Assembly (NCBI RefSeq): GCF_029784155.1
Contig: NC_073693.1
Location: 117,403,003-117,467,002 of the forward strand
Length of the DNA stretch: 64,000 bases
Direction: 5' to 3'
Source: Uranotaenia lowii
Lineage: Eukaryota; Arthropoda; Insecta; Diptera; Culicidae
Within the stretch, counting starts at the first letter, position 1, and each line of letters starts with the position of its first letter. The position numbers and the translations under genes were made by a program. Below the pieces are notes generated by a model. That model did not search any database, was not told the DNA's origin, and saw nothing but the letters and a program-made list of their open reading frames with translations. Shown here piece after piece: positions 43,240 through 56,189 of this stretch.

Positions 43240-44377
43240 TAATACAACTTTTAATTGTAAAAACTACGAAAATATTCGAATTTGTACAAACGCTTTTAAA
43301 AGCAACCTTTGAAATCATTGGATGTTAAACGCCCCAGTGTAGGCACATGATGCTTCAAAACATTGGATCAAAACGACTCAAAAACAACGCAATATTCACA
43401 GTGAAAATAAATTAATTCTGTTTTTTATTCGGGAAAAACTGATAAAAATTTTTTTTCCAAGTTTATATACACATAAAAACTAGTAGTTTGTTAACATTTC
43501 TCAACGAACAAAAGAAATTTTTTGATTTTTTTTTACTTTATTTTGAACTGTTCCAGTTTCAACGAAATTTTTCTGCTGCTTTTGGCGACAAATTTAGTGA
43601 ACCGATTCGATTTTCTGTGTACGTTTTTTACTCAAACCCGATCGAAAGTTGTTATTATAATGCATCCTAATGATAATTTAGGACTAAGCATAGAAGAAGA
43701 TCAATAAATCAATTCGATAATCGGTCTGTATTCATGGAAAACTGCACTTCAAAATTTAGAATAAAACACGTGGTTTTGTTTACATCTTACCGAACAGCAC
43801 CTTGAGAGGAGGGCAATTTGTCCAAAGCTTGATGGGGGCATTGTGATCGGTTATTTAAAATTTTATAAATCTTCAGTTTACAATAAAACAATAATTTACC
43901 ACAGTTTTTCATCAATTGATAATTCGAATATATAATTTGAACAACCAATAAAATCAATGGTGAGGACGTTTTAAGAAATTATCTTGGTGTAAAAGCCTAT
44001 TTCATTTGATCACTTTTTACAACTTAAGTGATGAAAAGCCACCACAAAATTTTATTTGTTTATTATTCGTGTTTAAATGAATATCTGGAAATGATTTTTA
44101 ATAAAATTACAAGGTATTGCTTTTAAGAACACTTTTGTGTAAAAATAATCCACTTAAAACTTCGCAAATCTTTAAAATTTATCAAAATATAGTCGCTGGC
44201 ATTTTACCCCGCAATGGCATTATGGACAGAAGTACCCTACACGACCGACACAGTGAACCGCACTCAAGTGTAGTAAGAACAAGACTGAGGTGGTGGGTGG
44301 ATATGTGTGCTATGCAGGTTGTCATCAGATAAACCGTATGTGTATGTGTTTGTGAAAACGAGGGGTATCACATACAC

Positions 44378-47014
44378 TAATCACTGAAATCACTTCTCCT
44401 TATCCTTCTTGTTCCTCTTCGCGTGGCCTCGGAGAAGATCTACTCTTCCTTCGTCTCCGATTGCTCTGCTGGATCGATGTCGCCGGAATGATGGTTAAAA
44501 ACAAACTGATTACGCAGCGCACGGGAGCGCGCGTTTTTATGCCATTGCACTATGGGGCAGTTCCATACAATGAGGCGGCAAAAAGTATGATTAGGTGTTT
44601 TAGACTATTTTGTTATTTTTGAAAATTTTGTTTGAAAATTTCTATTTTAACTAACTTAAAATAAATTCTAACAAAAATTTTGTATAAATAACTTTTAAAG
44701 TACGATGCTTGGTGTTATTTTTGACCCTACTTTTTATTTCTTTTGAAAACCGGGTTTTGGACTAATTGATCATTAAATGATAAATAACATCAAGACATTT
44801 CATGAAACTCAAGAGAAAAATGTGTGAAATGGTTGATCAATCATGAGTAACTTTTTTTTTTGACAAACCAACATCAACTTTGTTGAATTTATACTCATTA
44901 ATGGGTAAAAACTAACCATTTGCATGATATTTTCAGCTTTATTTGACTATAACTCAAAAAAAGAAAGTTCACCTTAAATGTGGTATTTCCTGAAATTGAC
45001 ACATCAGAGCTGAACCTCTTGAGTTCAGCTTTATGTCTTTAATACCCACGGCTGAATCAAGCAGTTTTTTCTCTCGATGGAATCGTTAATTACCCAGAAG
45101 TCAACTGTAATTCATTATAGGGAGGTACGCCTTTTTGCAGACATTTCGGCTCGTTAATCACTGCCATATGTGAGATGACTAACCTGTTCTAGACAGTGCA
45201 AAAAACTAGAGCTTCATGAAACTCAGCATTTACAGCTTCCTCATAATTCCACCAACAGGATCGCTTTTTTTTTTAACTCAAAACCCGGTGAGATTTCGTT
45301 AACGTAAGGGAGAAAAAAGCAGGTACATACGTACATATCTTATCATTTAACATTCCCTTTTAGAAGTGGATTACGTAGCACGTCAAAAGTCGTGCACAAA
45401 AATTCACTGAAATCAGTATAAAAAGCTGACACAATTATGCACGTCAACGCAGGAGGTGGGGAAAAGTTTGGGGTTGAAAGTGATGGTTGCAGCTTCCTCC
45501 AACTAGGGTCCTGCTCCTACTGAGAAGGAACAGTTTTTTCTGGCCTCCAGGAAAATCGGCAGACTACACTTGCTGCTTCTAGGACTCAGCTGGCTGACGG
45601 CGAAGACCAACTTTTATATCGCCTCATAAAATTGTTATTATATATCACAGTGGGATAATTGAGTTTTAGTCTTAATTCCATCAAAATCTACCATCCGTAA
45701 GCCATTCACACATACACACTTACCCACATAGAGGGGGAACTGTTATATGAACGGCTACATTACAACAACCGTCAGTCTCGGCCATCTCCGAAAAACCGCA
45801 GACCAACTACGAAGTCGTCAACGACGATGATAATTCTGGTGAGCACTGCACAGCTCAAGCCATCAGCCACCAAAGCTGGGAGTTTGGGGGTGGGTGTGAC
45901 TAACTTTAACGAGCAATAATTTATCCAAATTGGGCTGAAGCCAGCTATGGAAAGTGGTCGTGGAATGGGGGGATGATTTGAGGAATCCCCAACAAAACCC
46001 GGTCTACTCAAGGGGGACACTCCGACCAACCATTTTGTGACCTTTCGCAGTTTGCAAATGTGATTAGAGATTATGTTCCAATTTGGAAGATTGCCGTTTC
46101 TAATGATGATGGCTGAGGATTCGAGAAGTCAAACTGTCCAGGGTCTTCATCATAAAGTGATAATAGACTTTTTGTTTTAGTCATTTGAAATATATTGCGA
46201 TCGGTGGGAAACAGAATACGATTGCTTTATTTCACTTTCGCGAGGATTTGAAATTTTTTAAACAATTAAATACATCACTTGAAAGATGTTGTCGGATGAC
46301 ATTGGCATAACAAAGCAGTTTTTAAGCCATTTGAAACTAATTTTGAAGTCAATATTCGGCGATATGTAAAAGTTATTTTAATTTGATTAAAGCGGATTTT
46401 AGATGATCTGCCAGGGAGTCTTCAGATTTTACCCATAATGTCAAATTTTGTATCAAAAACTTAAACACTGTGTGTTTTTTTCAGGTTCTTCAAATTCAAT
46501 TTCTTAAGATTATATAGGTTCAAATTTTTCATTACAAAAAATAAACCATTTTTCAAATGTACATTACTGAAGCATTTTTCCGAAATTTTATCAGCTCTTC
46601 ATATAAAACATATGAAATGAGTTCAGTAGTAATCTTCTTCATGGTAAATCGTTAATGAATTTTTGAAAGTGTTAAAAGCACCGTCTTGTTTTGAAAATCT
46701 CAAAAACATCAAAAACCATCAAAATCTAAAGTATGGGAATACTTCCTACAGTTAAACTGCCGCTTTCATACGACTTGATCAATCCATATGGTTTTTGTGT
46801 CATATGTTAATCTCCGGATAGAAAAACAATACAGAGACATACGTATTTTTTCTTATAACTTTTCCAAAATTCAGTTTTAGTATTTTCAGAAAGAGGGAAT
46901 TAAAAAAAAATTATATTTTATTGACTTTTTTTATATTGATTACTGTTCGTACATTTATTTTTCTCAGTACATGACATTTATATTATTGGCAATACATAAA
47001 CTAAAAATATGCTA
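44378..47014. other. Non-coding, mostly unique sequence
   Basis: No gene or repeat could be defined. 44400-44560 and 45450-46060 are GC-richer and could be conserved intronic DNA. Frames, including one on the minus strand at 45772-46029, have no recognisable content. Confidence 0.4.
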
Positions 47015-47154
47015 TTTAGTAGCAGGGCCGTAAGAAGAACCGACTCATGGGAGGGGTTGTGGTGACTGATTTTTACCGATTATTTTTGTCCCAACAATGC
47101 ACAAATATAACCAATTTTGTTTGTAACTATGTAATTATTATTTTGAAGTATCGT

Positions 47155-48110
47155 CAAACGGGGTAACTTTGATCACCTGGGTAAATTCGACCAACAATAA
47201 ACTTTTCCACATTATCAGCAATAGCTTAGTATTTAGTTTGAATTTTATAAAACTGTTTTCTAAGTTTATAAGCCTATAAGTTGAGTTTCAAATAGGCAAA
47301 ATTTGGTTTGCATTTGAAACTTTTTTTTTTGGTAGTAAAAATTTTATTCAAAAATCTTTAAATATCTATTTTTCCAAGGCTCGCAAACAAACGGCTCTCC
47401 TTATGATACCAAGAAGCATTTAGAAGCAAACGGATTGTTTGATGTGAAAGAACTACTTTTTTTTTTCTTTGTATATGAACAGTTATAGTGCTATTTTTTT
47501 TAGTCATTTGATGATAAATTTTTTTGATATTTGAAAAATAAGGAGATTTTCCAAGAGTAAGCCCGTATTGGGAAAATGTAAAGGAACCTTATCAAATCGT
47601 TAACATTGATGAAAAAATGAAAATAGAAATAGTGGGAGGAGCCTAAGGGAATATGTGAAGGTAAAATTTTATATGTATTTTGAAGCTCAAACTATTCAGC
47701 AATTATTACAATTTTTACCCCTAAATGTAGGCAGCATCATAGTTCTTTTTTTAATTATAAATATTTTCAAAATAAAACGTTAAAATCAAGGTTAAATTGA
47801 TGAACTTGCAAATGTAAATATTATGAAGATTGTTTGTATCCTTTATGAGCAACAAAACTCGTTAAAGCCGTAATAATAGAGACTGATCAATGTCACCCCA
47901 AATCATCAAATTCTGAACAGAGACGAAAACGATTTTCAAATCAAATTTAAAGTAGCCTTATAAATTTCTGCACTTATGTTTTACGTTCATAGGAGTCCAG
48001 TACTGATTTTGAAAATATGAAACATGCCACATTCCCCTTTACAGAAAAAGTAATCGATATATATTGAAAAAAGTGATCAATCTTACCCCGGGTTACGTAA
48101 CCTCCTTTTA
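47155..48110. repeat. Fragmentary repeat with GGGGTAACTTTGATCA-like end
   Basis: CAAACGGGGTAACTTTGATCACC at about 47156 and inverted-looking GATCAATCTTACCCCGGG at about 48076 resemble the termini of a Tc1-like MITE. The match is imperfect and a target duplicate was not found. Confidence 0.35.
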
Positions 48111-48454
48111 CATTGAAACTTTTCGTATTAAATAGTAGCTTTAGAAAATAGGTCCTAAATCTAAAAAGTGATCAAAACTTGCTTTCATCGATGTTTAAAA
48201 TCATTTAATTTGTTTAAGAGTCTAAAAGATCAAACTTAGTTGATTTTATCAAAAAATAAGCATTTTTAGGAGAGCCTTCTATTTCATTAAAAAAATTAAT
48301 TCTTTACTCACATCAAACAAGCTCAATCTTTAAAACTATTTTGCAAATTCAAAGACTCAACCTTGGATGAAAATAAATCAAATTTGTTTGATACAAACAT
48401 GAACCAAATTAATGATTTTAATATGAAATATGGCTTTAAAAAACTGCAATATTA

Positions 48455-49149
48455 ACACATTGCGAACCAAATAAGAAATATCTTGTTTTCTGCTTGTCGC
48501 TAGTATGTTCCATTAGAAGGCATAATTCAAATGTTATGAATCTAATAATGGAACCTCATTCTTGTACAAAATTCAACACAACACTTCCCATTACTCAAAC
48601 AAATTAAATTAGCAGAATTTTGTCTATTGGTTTCAGAAACATTAAATGTCGAATTTTGGAGTACTAAATGTGTTAATAATGTTAAAAAATACTTCTAGAA
48701 AACAAACAGTTTTGTGCAAATTTTTTAGGTAAGGATGTTGTTTAACAGCAAATTTATTTTATAGAGAATCAATTCTATAATGAAAATCCTGTTATTTTTT
48801 TTTAATAAAATTTGGGTTTATCGGATTAAACAAAAACTCAAATTCTACCTTTTTTTGCGATTTTCAGCTGAATTGTGTTTACAAAATAATTTAGATAAAT
48901 AATTCGAAATTTGGGAATTGAATTGACAACCAATCTCAAAACATCAGGAACTGCGAAGAAATCTATGACGAGAAACACCGAAATTCGATATTGTATATCT
49001 CAAAACCTCTGGACTAAATTTCACAAATTTAGCATTTTTAGTTGCGGCAAATGTTGTGCTCAATTTTGTTGAATAAAGTTATTCAATTAAATTCATCGAG
49101 TTTTACTTCAAACACGAGATATCTCGTAGGTATTTGGTCCGCAATGTGT
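48455..49149. mobile_element. 695-bp MITE with TTA duplicate
   Basis: The termini ACACATTGCGAACCAAATA and ACACATTGCGGACCAAATA (complement of the right end) are inverted repeats with one mismatch. TTA flanks both sides (48452-48454 and 49150-49152), as in PIF/Harbinger-type elements. No coding frame. Superfamily assignment rests only on the 3-bp duplicate. Confidence 0.72.
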
Positions 49150-49455
49150 TTATGATCTCTTGAATTCCTCAACAATAACCTAATGTTGATTGAAAAATCT
49201 ACTTACAAGCTAAATATTTTCTGAATTTAGAATCGGCATTCTGAACCTGAATTCAAAAATTGCGCTTCTAATCTATATCCAAATATCCATATGATTTCTG
49301 AAATTGACAGAAAAAATAAGAGTTCCGAATCTTATTCTAGATCAGAATGTCATGAGCCTAGTTTTGAAGCCCTCATTAATGAATTTATAGTTTATATTCT
49401 GTAGTGTAGGTTTAATCAAAATTCACTATTTTAATCATTTATTTTATATGAATAC

Positions 49456-51735
49456 TAGCTGACCCGGCAAACTTCGTTAAGCCTTTGAATTTCGCAAAAA
49501 TAATGAACATGTAAATAAGCAGAAAATAGGTAAAAAATTATTTACGCTCATGAAACTGGATTGTTACCTTCAAACGGAGTGAATCGACACAGTTTTTTGA
49601 CTATTTTCGTAATATTTCTGTCATATTATGGTAGTGCCTACCTTCAGGGGCAAAAATTTTCGTAGAAGATTGACTTCCAACAAAACTGGATAAGTGCCAA
49701 AAAGTGTTTTGTTGAAATGTGTCGTCATTTTAAGCAGTTTTGATCAACTGTCTTTCCTTTTTCGCCAAAACCATGTTTGAAATTTTCTATATCGTATAGG
49801 TACCAAATTTGTAAAAATGGCGCAACATTTTTCGTGGTATGAAATTTCGCGACTTTTTTCTATGCTGCAAATATATAAATATCAACAAATTTTCATATAC
49901 CATTCTGTTTTTCGTTATCTATCATGCATTTGATATGTTCTCTGTATTAGATAATTTCCTCTTAATTTTTTAAATCATCTTTTTTATATCGACTTTAATA
50001 TTATCATATTTATCGAGAAATGGATGCTTAAGCACTAAACATAGAAAATTAGAACATTCAATATATGTGTATGTACATGGAATTTTTATTCACAGCAATT
50101 TCAAATCAAACGGTTATGAAATCTTTTTTTACTTTGAGATCTTGAATTCAAAATCAGAAATGAAATTCAAAAAAGTCTTTGCAAATCTAATTCAGTTTTC
50201 ATTATCTCTGTTTTGGATCTTTAATCATATTTTCGTCGAGGCTAAAATTTGTATTTTCAAGCTTCTCGTATTTGAAGATGTTATTAAACCAATTATCTGT
50301 TCTTCTGATACTGAGTGTTGGATCAAATTATGAATTTTATTTTTACAAAGTTAACCCTATTTATATCCTTAATTTTGTTCAGTTTTTTAGCACCTTAGTA
50401 TGAAAGGAAGAAGGACGATGTATCTAAAATTTCCTTGGTTTTCTGATGAAATTCACATATAATTACAAAGTTAATATCATTCTATTCTCGAACTAACTCA
50501 TAACATTCTTGACGTTTACAAAAACCAAGTAAATCAATTTATGGTCGTCTTATTCTATTAATTAAAAATTAGACGTTCTCTTGGTGTTATACCATAAATA
50601 TGAACTGAAGATTCTGTAATGGAATATTTCATTGTTATCTGTTCAGTTGTTTTGGATATGTCAAAACTTCCACAGTCATACGTAGAATATTATTTTTCTT
50701 GAATAATATGACAGTTTTTCATTTTACCGGAAAATAAACAAAACAAAATAACGGAGTTAAAAAAGAGATAGAATTTTTCCCGCGCTTATCCTGGGCAGGC
50801 AAATTTATTCTATCTAAAAACCTAACAATATCCGGGCATTTGATTTTAAAATTGTCAATCCAAAATCCGGGCAATACCAAGCAAAATTAAAACAAAAAGC
50901 ACTTAAATTATTTTTTTTTCATCGGAACACATCAGAAATTTTGAATCGTTTTTAAAGCATCCAGAAACCGTGCATGATTATTATGTTAAAAATTGCTCAA
51001 AAAATTTCGTTTTAGTACGCAAAACTTTAAAAAAAATTAACTTAATAAGAGACTTTTTTTTATTTGGCAAATGAAATGACTAAATCCGGAAAATTCGGGG
51101 TTTTTTTTTTATCAAAATTCAGACAACCGGGCTGGACGACTTAACCGGGCCTTTTAAATTTTGTTTTATCGATTACCCCGTCCAGTCCGGGTAAAACCGG
51201 GCAATCCGGCTAGCTTGGGTAAATTAGCTTAAAAAATGTGAAAGTTGCCTTGATGCTGAAGCAAAAATGACAATTTTCGAAAATAGGTATACTCCATGCC
51301 GGCTTATTGCGTTCTTTTTTTTCACCCCATACGGAAGGTGAACAATTACATCCAAGTATCCATTTTACTTGTGCCACGTGAAAAAGTACACTTGCAACGA
51401 AAATTGGCGCCGAAACTTTCTATAGAGAGATGGATGAACATCAGTAAACCTTGATTGCTTTTGGCGCCTTCCTACTCTGGGTGATTCGAATGAAAAAAAA
51501 AATAAAATGGAAATTGGGTGCCATGACTTATATTTGATACGAATAAAAACTAAAAATTTATTTTCAAATTCCACAAAAACATTTTCGAAAATATCTCTCC
51601 GTTGTGTTATTCTTCGCGTGAAGACGAACACAACAAAAAAAATCGCATGCAAATCGGATGATCCAGTGAAGAGTTTTGCGTGTTCGCACATTTCTGTGTG
51701 GTCTGTCTCTCTCCCTGTTTTATATATATAGATTG
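49456..51735 (+). repeat. Insect repeat with CTAGCTGACCCGGCAAACTTCG start
   Basis: The beginning, TAGCTGACCCGGCAAACTTC, and the end, CTGTTTTATATATATAGAT, are boundary sequences I recall from a widespread insect retroposon, probably LINE-related. The interior is AT-rich with only short open frames, so no enzyme is encoded. A CCGGGCA-family copy (50830-51230) is nested in it. Confidence 0.5.
50830..51230 (+). repeat. Dispersed CCGGGCA-family repeat, copy 2
   Basis: It starts TCCGGGCATTTGATTTTAAA, continues ATCCGGGCAATACC and ends ACCGGGCAATCCGGCTAGC. It aligns by eye, block by block, with the minus-strand copy at 19311-19812, and its last 90 bases resemble 18775-18865. Non-coding. Confidence 0.55.
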
Positions 51736-52389
51736 TGAATAAGCATTAAAATATAAATAAACAATAAACTGAATCTGAGTTTTCAATTTTTGATTGTCAT
51801 TTCGAAGCTTTAAATGTTTAAATTTTTGGGTAAGAATCAAGTATAAGAAGTTGGAATTTGAATTTAAAACAAATTTTTTCTCATGTTCGGAAAACTATTA
51901 TCAAAATATTAAAATTGCAAATGATCTCGAAAAGCGTGAGTCAAATTTGATGTGAAATGCAAAACCAAATTTGAACCAGGATTTCAACGCAGCTTCCATT
52001 TCTAAATTCTTATGAACTGAAAATCAAGAATCCTGAGCTGGATACAGAATTCAAAATACGAAAACATGAATACAATTCTGGATATGGGAATTATGCAATC
52101 ATAAACTTCGAAATGGATTAAATGTAATTTAAAATTTGATATTCTATGACAAGTGAGAAAGTTTCTAAAAAGTGTAGCAGAATTTTGGACTTTGGATGGG
52201 TTTTTGAGGTTTTGGCATTAGTTTTTTGTCTAGATTGTTACTCTTGATTGACCTTACTCTATTATCATAATTTGATAATGAATTTAAAATGTTGATTCTA
52301 GAGTAGAATACCTCACTTGCTTTTTGGATCCTCTTGGGGGGGTCAACCCCGAATCCCCCCCCTCCCGTTCTTACGGCCATGTTAAGTAG

Positions 52390-55300
52390 AGATGTAACGA
52401 ATATTCGACGCCGAATACTGCGCAAAAACCGCGCAAAAAACCTTTAAATCGAATATAAGGTCGCGGCACAGTTGGGCTAAGTAATCGGGCGAATAGGCTG
52501 AATGTTTTTTTTGAATTTTTCAATAAACTAGTCAAATTTATAAAATGATGTTGGATAATTAATGAGGCAAATTTTAAGAAAATCGTAAAAAAATATTAAT
52601 TGGATCGTTGAAAATCCATTAGCTTTTGGCTTTATGTTGTTGTAATGCTTATCTCAAAATTCCGTCTTCGAAAAATTCTAGCAACACTTCGTTTCCTAAG
52701 ACTACTTCTGGTGTAGCTGAAGCTGTTTGTCAAAGACCTGTCATGATTGAAGATTATCCAAGTTTACTACATCCTTTATTATTTTTCAAATTGAACGGAA
52801 ATTTGAAAAATATTTCCAGATTTCTTTTCTATGACTTAAAAAATAATTTGAACTAATAAATGTGTAACCAAGATTTTGACGGAATACAAACGTCTTACAG
52901 AATATGATAAATTTTGTTTTGTGATTTTCTAGATATTTTTCAAAGATTTTTTAATCATCTAACAAACTTTCTGCTTCAAATTTTGATTTGAAGAATCATT
53001 TGGCATGAAAAATCTTTACTCTTCGATTTCATGCTTAACTACAAAAATGAACATTTCCTTAATACATAATTGGTATTTTGTAGTCCGGTTAACACAACAG
53101 AAATTTCTCTCACTGAGTTTCATTGTTCTAGAATTGATTTTTGCAACATCTTCTGCAACTTCTTTATTAAGTAGGTGGTTTTCTTCATTGTGATATAAGT
53201 GATGAATTTCAAGAGTAAAAAAAAAATCTTTCTGTTTTAGATTAATGAAATATCTCTCGAACCATTGTTGTCATTTTTTCCCAACATTCCCTAGCCAAAG
53301 TCAATATAATAAAATCCCAACTTTGTTCATCTCCTTCTGCTGGGAAAGTAATTTCCGACAACACCGTAAATTGGATAAACCATACACTCGCTGAGGAAAG
53401 TTTTTCACTCCGGCCATCAAACGACAACAAACTGTTGGATCTAAATTTGGCACATAACATCCGAGGAACAGAACAGAAGTGTGAAGTTTGCTCAACAGAA
53501 AGAGTGCTCCTGCAGATCTGCATGTTGTGCATTAACCGTTTTTCCTCTGCCCCAGAGCTCATGAACTATTAGTTGCATAGATTGTGCCCCATGGTTTCAC
53601 ACTTTTTATGCAGTCATTCGAACTGCACCACTTCGAGAGGAGGCAGCCTGCCGGAGCTCTTTGCTTTGGTACCAGTTCGAAGTTTTCTTCGTCGTCGGTC
53701 GCTGCAAATTGGCACTGAACCAAACTTTGTTGCTTCTACCTCTTGCAGCAGCAGCAGCTCCTTTTAGCTCAAAAGTAATGGCTGAAAGTGGCTATACTTT
53801 GGCCACTTACTCGGTGGCAACATTTGCTCCTCTGATTCCCACCATTTTGTTCCACCAAGTTTGAACAAACACACACACACATACACCCAATGACTGGATG
53901 TGATGTTGGTTTTCCCCATCAGCAGAAGACCGAAACGAGCAATCTCGTCAAATATTTGTGTTTTTCTTTGGCTGCCGTCGCCATGCTATCGGGAAAAAAC
54001 GCTCGGTTTGAAGTGCCACGTTTGTCGATTTTCGTGGAGTTTGCACTTTTGAACCAATTTCGAGAATGCGACAGGCGATGTCAAAAGCATTTTGACAAAC
54101 ACTGAAGAGTGTTTCCTGATAGAAGACACAGAACAACTTTTAGGTAAGCCAATACTTGGTGTGCTCCCTAACTTGGCATGCCAACATGCATTTTGGTGAT
54201 TTACAGGTCAAATGATTTGCCTAAAACTTGAAGGAATCAAAATATATTCAATTGCATTGTAGTTGTCTTAGGCTCAAACTTTTAACAAGGGACAACTTAA
54301 GGAACTTAGAAGCAGCCAAAATAAGGAACAGGAGCCTAAGGTTAAGAGCCTCTAAGCTAGTTATTCAATGGTTTTTATTTCATATACCAAATCCACATTT
54401 CTGAAGCCAAATCTTTTGAATCATCATTCTAGACAAGTTAGCAATAATATAAATCGAATTTTTTAAAAAATGGATGTAAAGGAAGGTTAAAACCTTAGAT
54501 AAACTTGTTAACCATGCCTATGTTGCCGATTTTGTGTGGATAAAGCACACATCTCTTTGTTTTTTTTTATATATGTAAACTATCAGTTTTCAAAATCGCC
54601 ATTTAAAAACTTTTCTACAGGGTAGCCTTCAGAAGGCCCGGGGAGATTTGAAATTGCTGAATCTTGATTATAACAGAGGTATCCTGTATGGATAGTTCGA
54701 AACAACTCTCCATAAAAATGCGGAACATCAAGTTTGAAATATCCTGAGGTGCATATTTTTAGGCTTAAAAGAAACCCCAGCCTAATCAACTACTCAACTG
54801 CTGAATCATCCTTCTTCTAATATTTGAAACCCTTAAAACCGGCAACAAACCTTGTTGATCCTTCTAATTATGGCCACCGAACCGAACACGACTTTTAGCA
54901 GCCGATGCGTAACACTTTTGTTTGACTTTCTCCGTAAAACCCAACCAGAAACGGGGAACGAGAAATCAAAACAAGCCGCTACCGGTGCTTGTAAAGTTAT
55001 CGGATGGGGGATGAACAAGTCATCCGAATTTTCATTTGATATCCACCCAACAAGAGAGCAAATTTTTCGAGCAAGCACTTTCGACAAACTGATATTTTTC
55101 GGTTGAACTTTGTGGATTTAATTGTTGCCTAGTTAATTCACTCGCAGTTAAATTGTGCTGAAAGTTTTTATCCAAACCTCGACAACTAAAAGGCGGTTTT
55201 AAGTTGATGTGTATTTTAAGATTTTTCGAAAATCAATGGTTTTGAATTTACTGCCTCAGTCAAAAGTACTAAGCACTTCTTGAGATTTTATCAACAACCT

Positions 55301-55825
55301 ACCAAATGTCAATTTCAGTCATTCACTAGTAAATTTAATAATTTTTAGAGATCAATGAGTTGAAGCAATCTCTCAATTTCTGTTCTATGTACATGCGTCA
55401 TTTTGTGAAAAATCCATCCAAATTTCCGTGAAATTTAATGAATTTACGTTTTTCACATTAGATACCAGCTAGGCTGATTAAATAAAGCAAATTTTTTTCA
55501 AAAAATAACTAGGTTTGTATACTTCTCTTAAAGCATCGATTTTTAAAAAGAGACCGTTTTGAAGAATGATATTTTTAATAAACCAAATTAAGATAAAGAT
55601 AAAAAAGAGGCTCCCGAAAAGCGCACATGCCTTTTTGAATACGCCAGACTTTGTTATGCAAAATAGTGTAGACATTAAACTAGGCTTACCAGATTTTTTT
55701 TCAAAATAAGTGGGGCATTTATTTTAACATATGTTAGAGAAGGTCATGATATGTTTGATTTTGGTAGAAACTCCGGGTATAAAAGTGCGGTACTTTTATA
55801 AAATGTGATCTTTTTTTTTGACTAC
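52390..55825. other. Non-coding, mostly unique sequence
   Basis: 52391-52420 has GATGTAACGAATATTCGACGC, an end-like sequence related to motifs at 13970-14015. 53500-54100 is GC-richer with a CAGCAGCAG run (53743-53758) and a CA repeat (53868-53886). No frame is recognised as a gene. Confidence 0.4.
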
Positions 55826-55827
55826 TG

Positions 55828-55898
55828 AGGCATAGCTCAGGTAGAACACCTGCTTTCCGATTTAAGGTCCTGGATTTTCAACCTAGGAGTACGCACCA
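55828..55898 (+). ncRNA. tRNA-like sequence, probably SINE-derived
   Basis: GGCATAGCTCAGGTAGAACACC resembles an A-box region and GGTCCTGGATTTTCAACCTAGG a decayed B box. The arms do not fold into a good tRNA, so a working gene is unlikely. Confidence 0.3.
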
Positions 55899-56189
55899 AA
55901 GAAAGTTAAAATGTTCATTACTTTTTGGATAAAAATAATACGACTGACTTGTTATAAAAGCTTTGATATAAAAAAAAAAGTGAATCATTGATGACCATTA
56001 CAGGCGATTTCTCTGTTTTCAAAAATCTCAAAATATTTTTTGATATTCACCTTACTTGCTCTTGAATGTCAATATTAAATACATGCTCACACATGCACAT
56101 CCATTGCACACAAGCTTGCCACACTCACATATCTAAGGCTTGACAAACTATTGCCTTCTTACCAAATTTTGATGTACTATAAGCACGAT

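Larger units (their letters stand above)
41524..44237. mobile_element. 2714-bp TA-flanked insertion in the LTR
   Basis: TA occurs on both sides (41522-41523 and 44238-44239) where the intact LTR has one TA. The termini are weakly inverted: GGATATTTC at the left against GGGTACTTC as the complement of the right end. A second transposon of pogo type is nested inside. No transposase belonging to the outer element was recognised; it may be non-autonomous. Confidence 0.7.
36144..44372 (-). mobile_element. mag-like Ty3/gypsy element, deleted and invaded by other elements
   Basis: The LTRs are 180 bp (element strand TGTGATACC...GCTACCACA), and the perfect 5-bp repeat TACAC flanks the whole (36139-36143 and 44373-44377). 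Internal order on the minus strand: leader, gag with two zinc knuckles, truncated RT, RNase H, integrase. The primer site next to the 5' LTR reads TGGCGACGAGAATG, close to the end of tRNA-Ser(GCU), which is used by mag elements. The protease and the RT core are deleted, and two foreign insertions lie in the leader and in the 5' LTR. Without the insertions the element is about 4.3 kb. Confidence 0.88.
41477..44372 (-). repeat. 5' LTR of the mag-like element, split by a 2.7-kb insertion
   Basis: The outer pieces are 41477-41523 and 44240-44372. Joined with one TA they give the same 180 bp as the 3' LTR. The primer binding site lies just left of 41477. Confidence 0.92.
47023..52381. mobile_element. 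5.36-kb composite with hAT-like ends
   Basis: The ends are near-identical inverted repeats (CAGGGCCGTAAGAA left, CATGGCCGTAAGAA right, followed in both by G-rich sequence). The flanks TTTAGTAG (47015-47022) and TTAAGTAG (52382-52389) match at 7 of 8 bases, the 8-bp duplication expected for hAT elements. No hAT transposase was recognised; the interior is occupied by other repeats (a MITE at 48455 and an insect repeat at 49456-51735). Confidence 0.6.
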
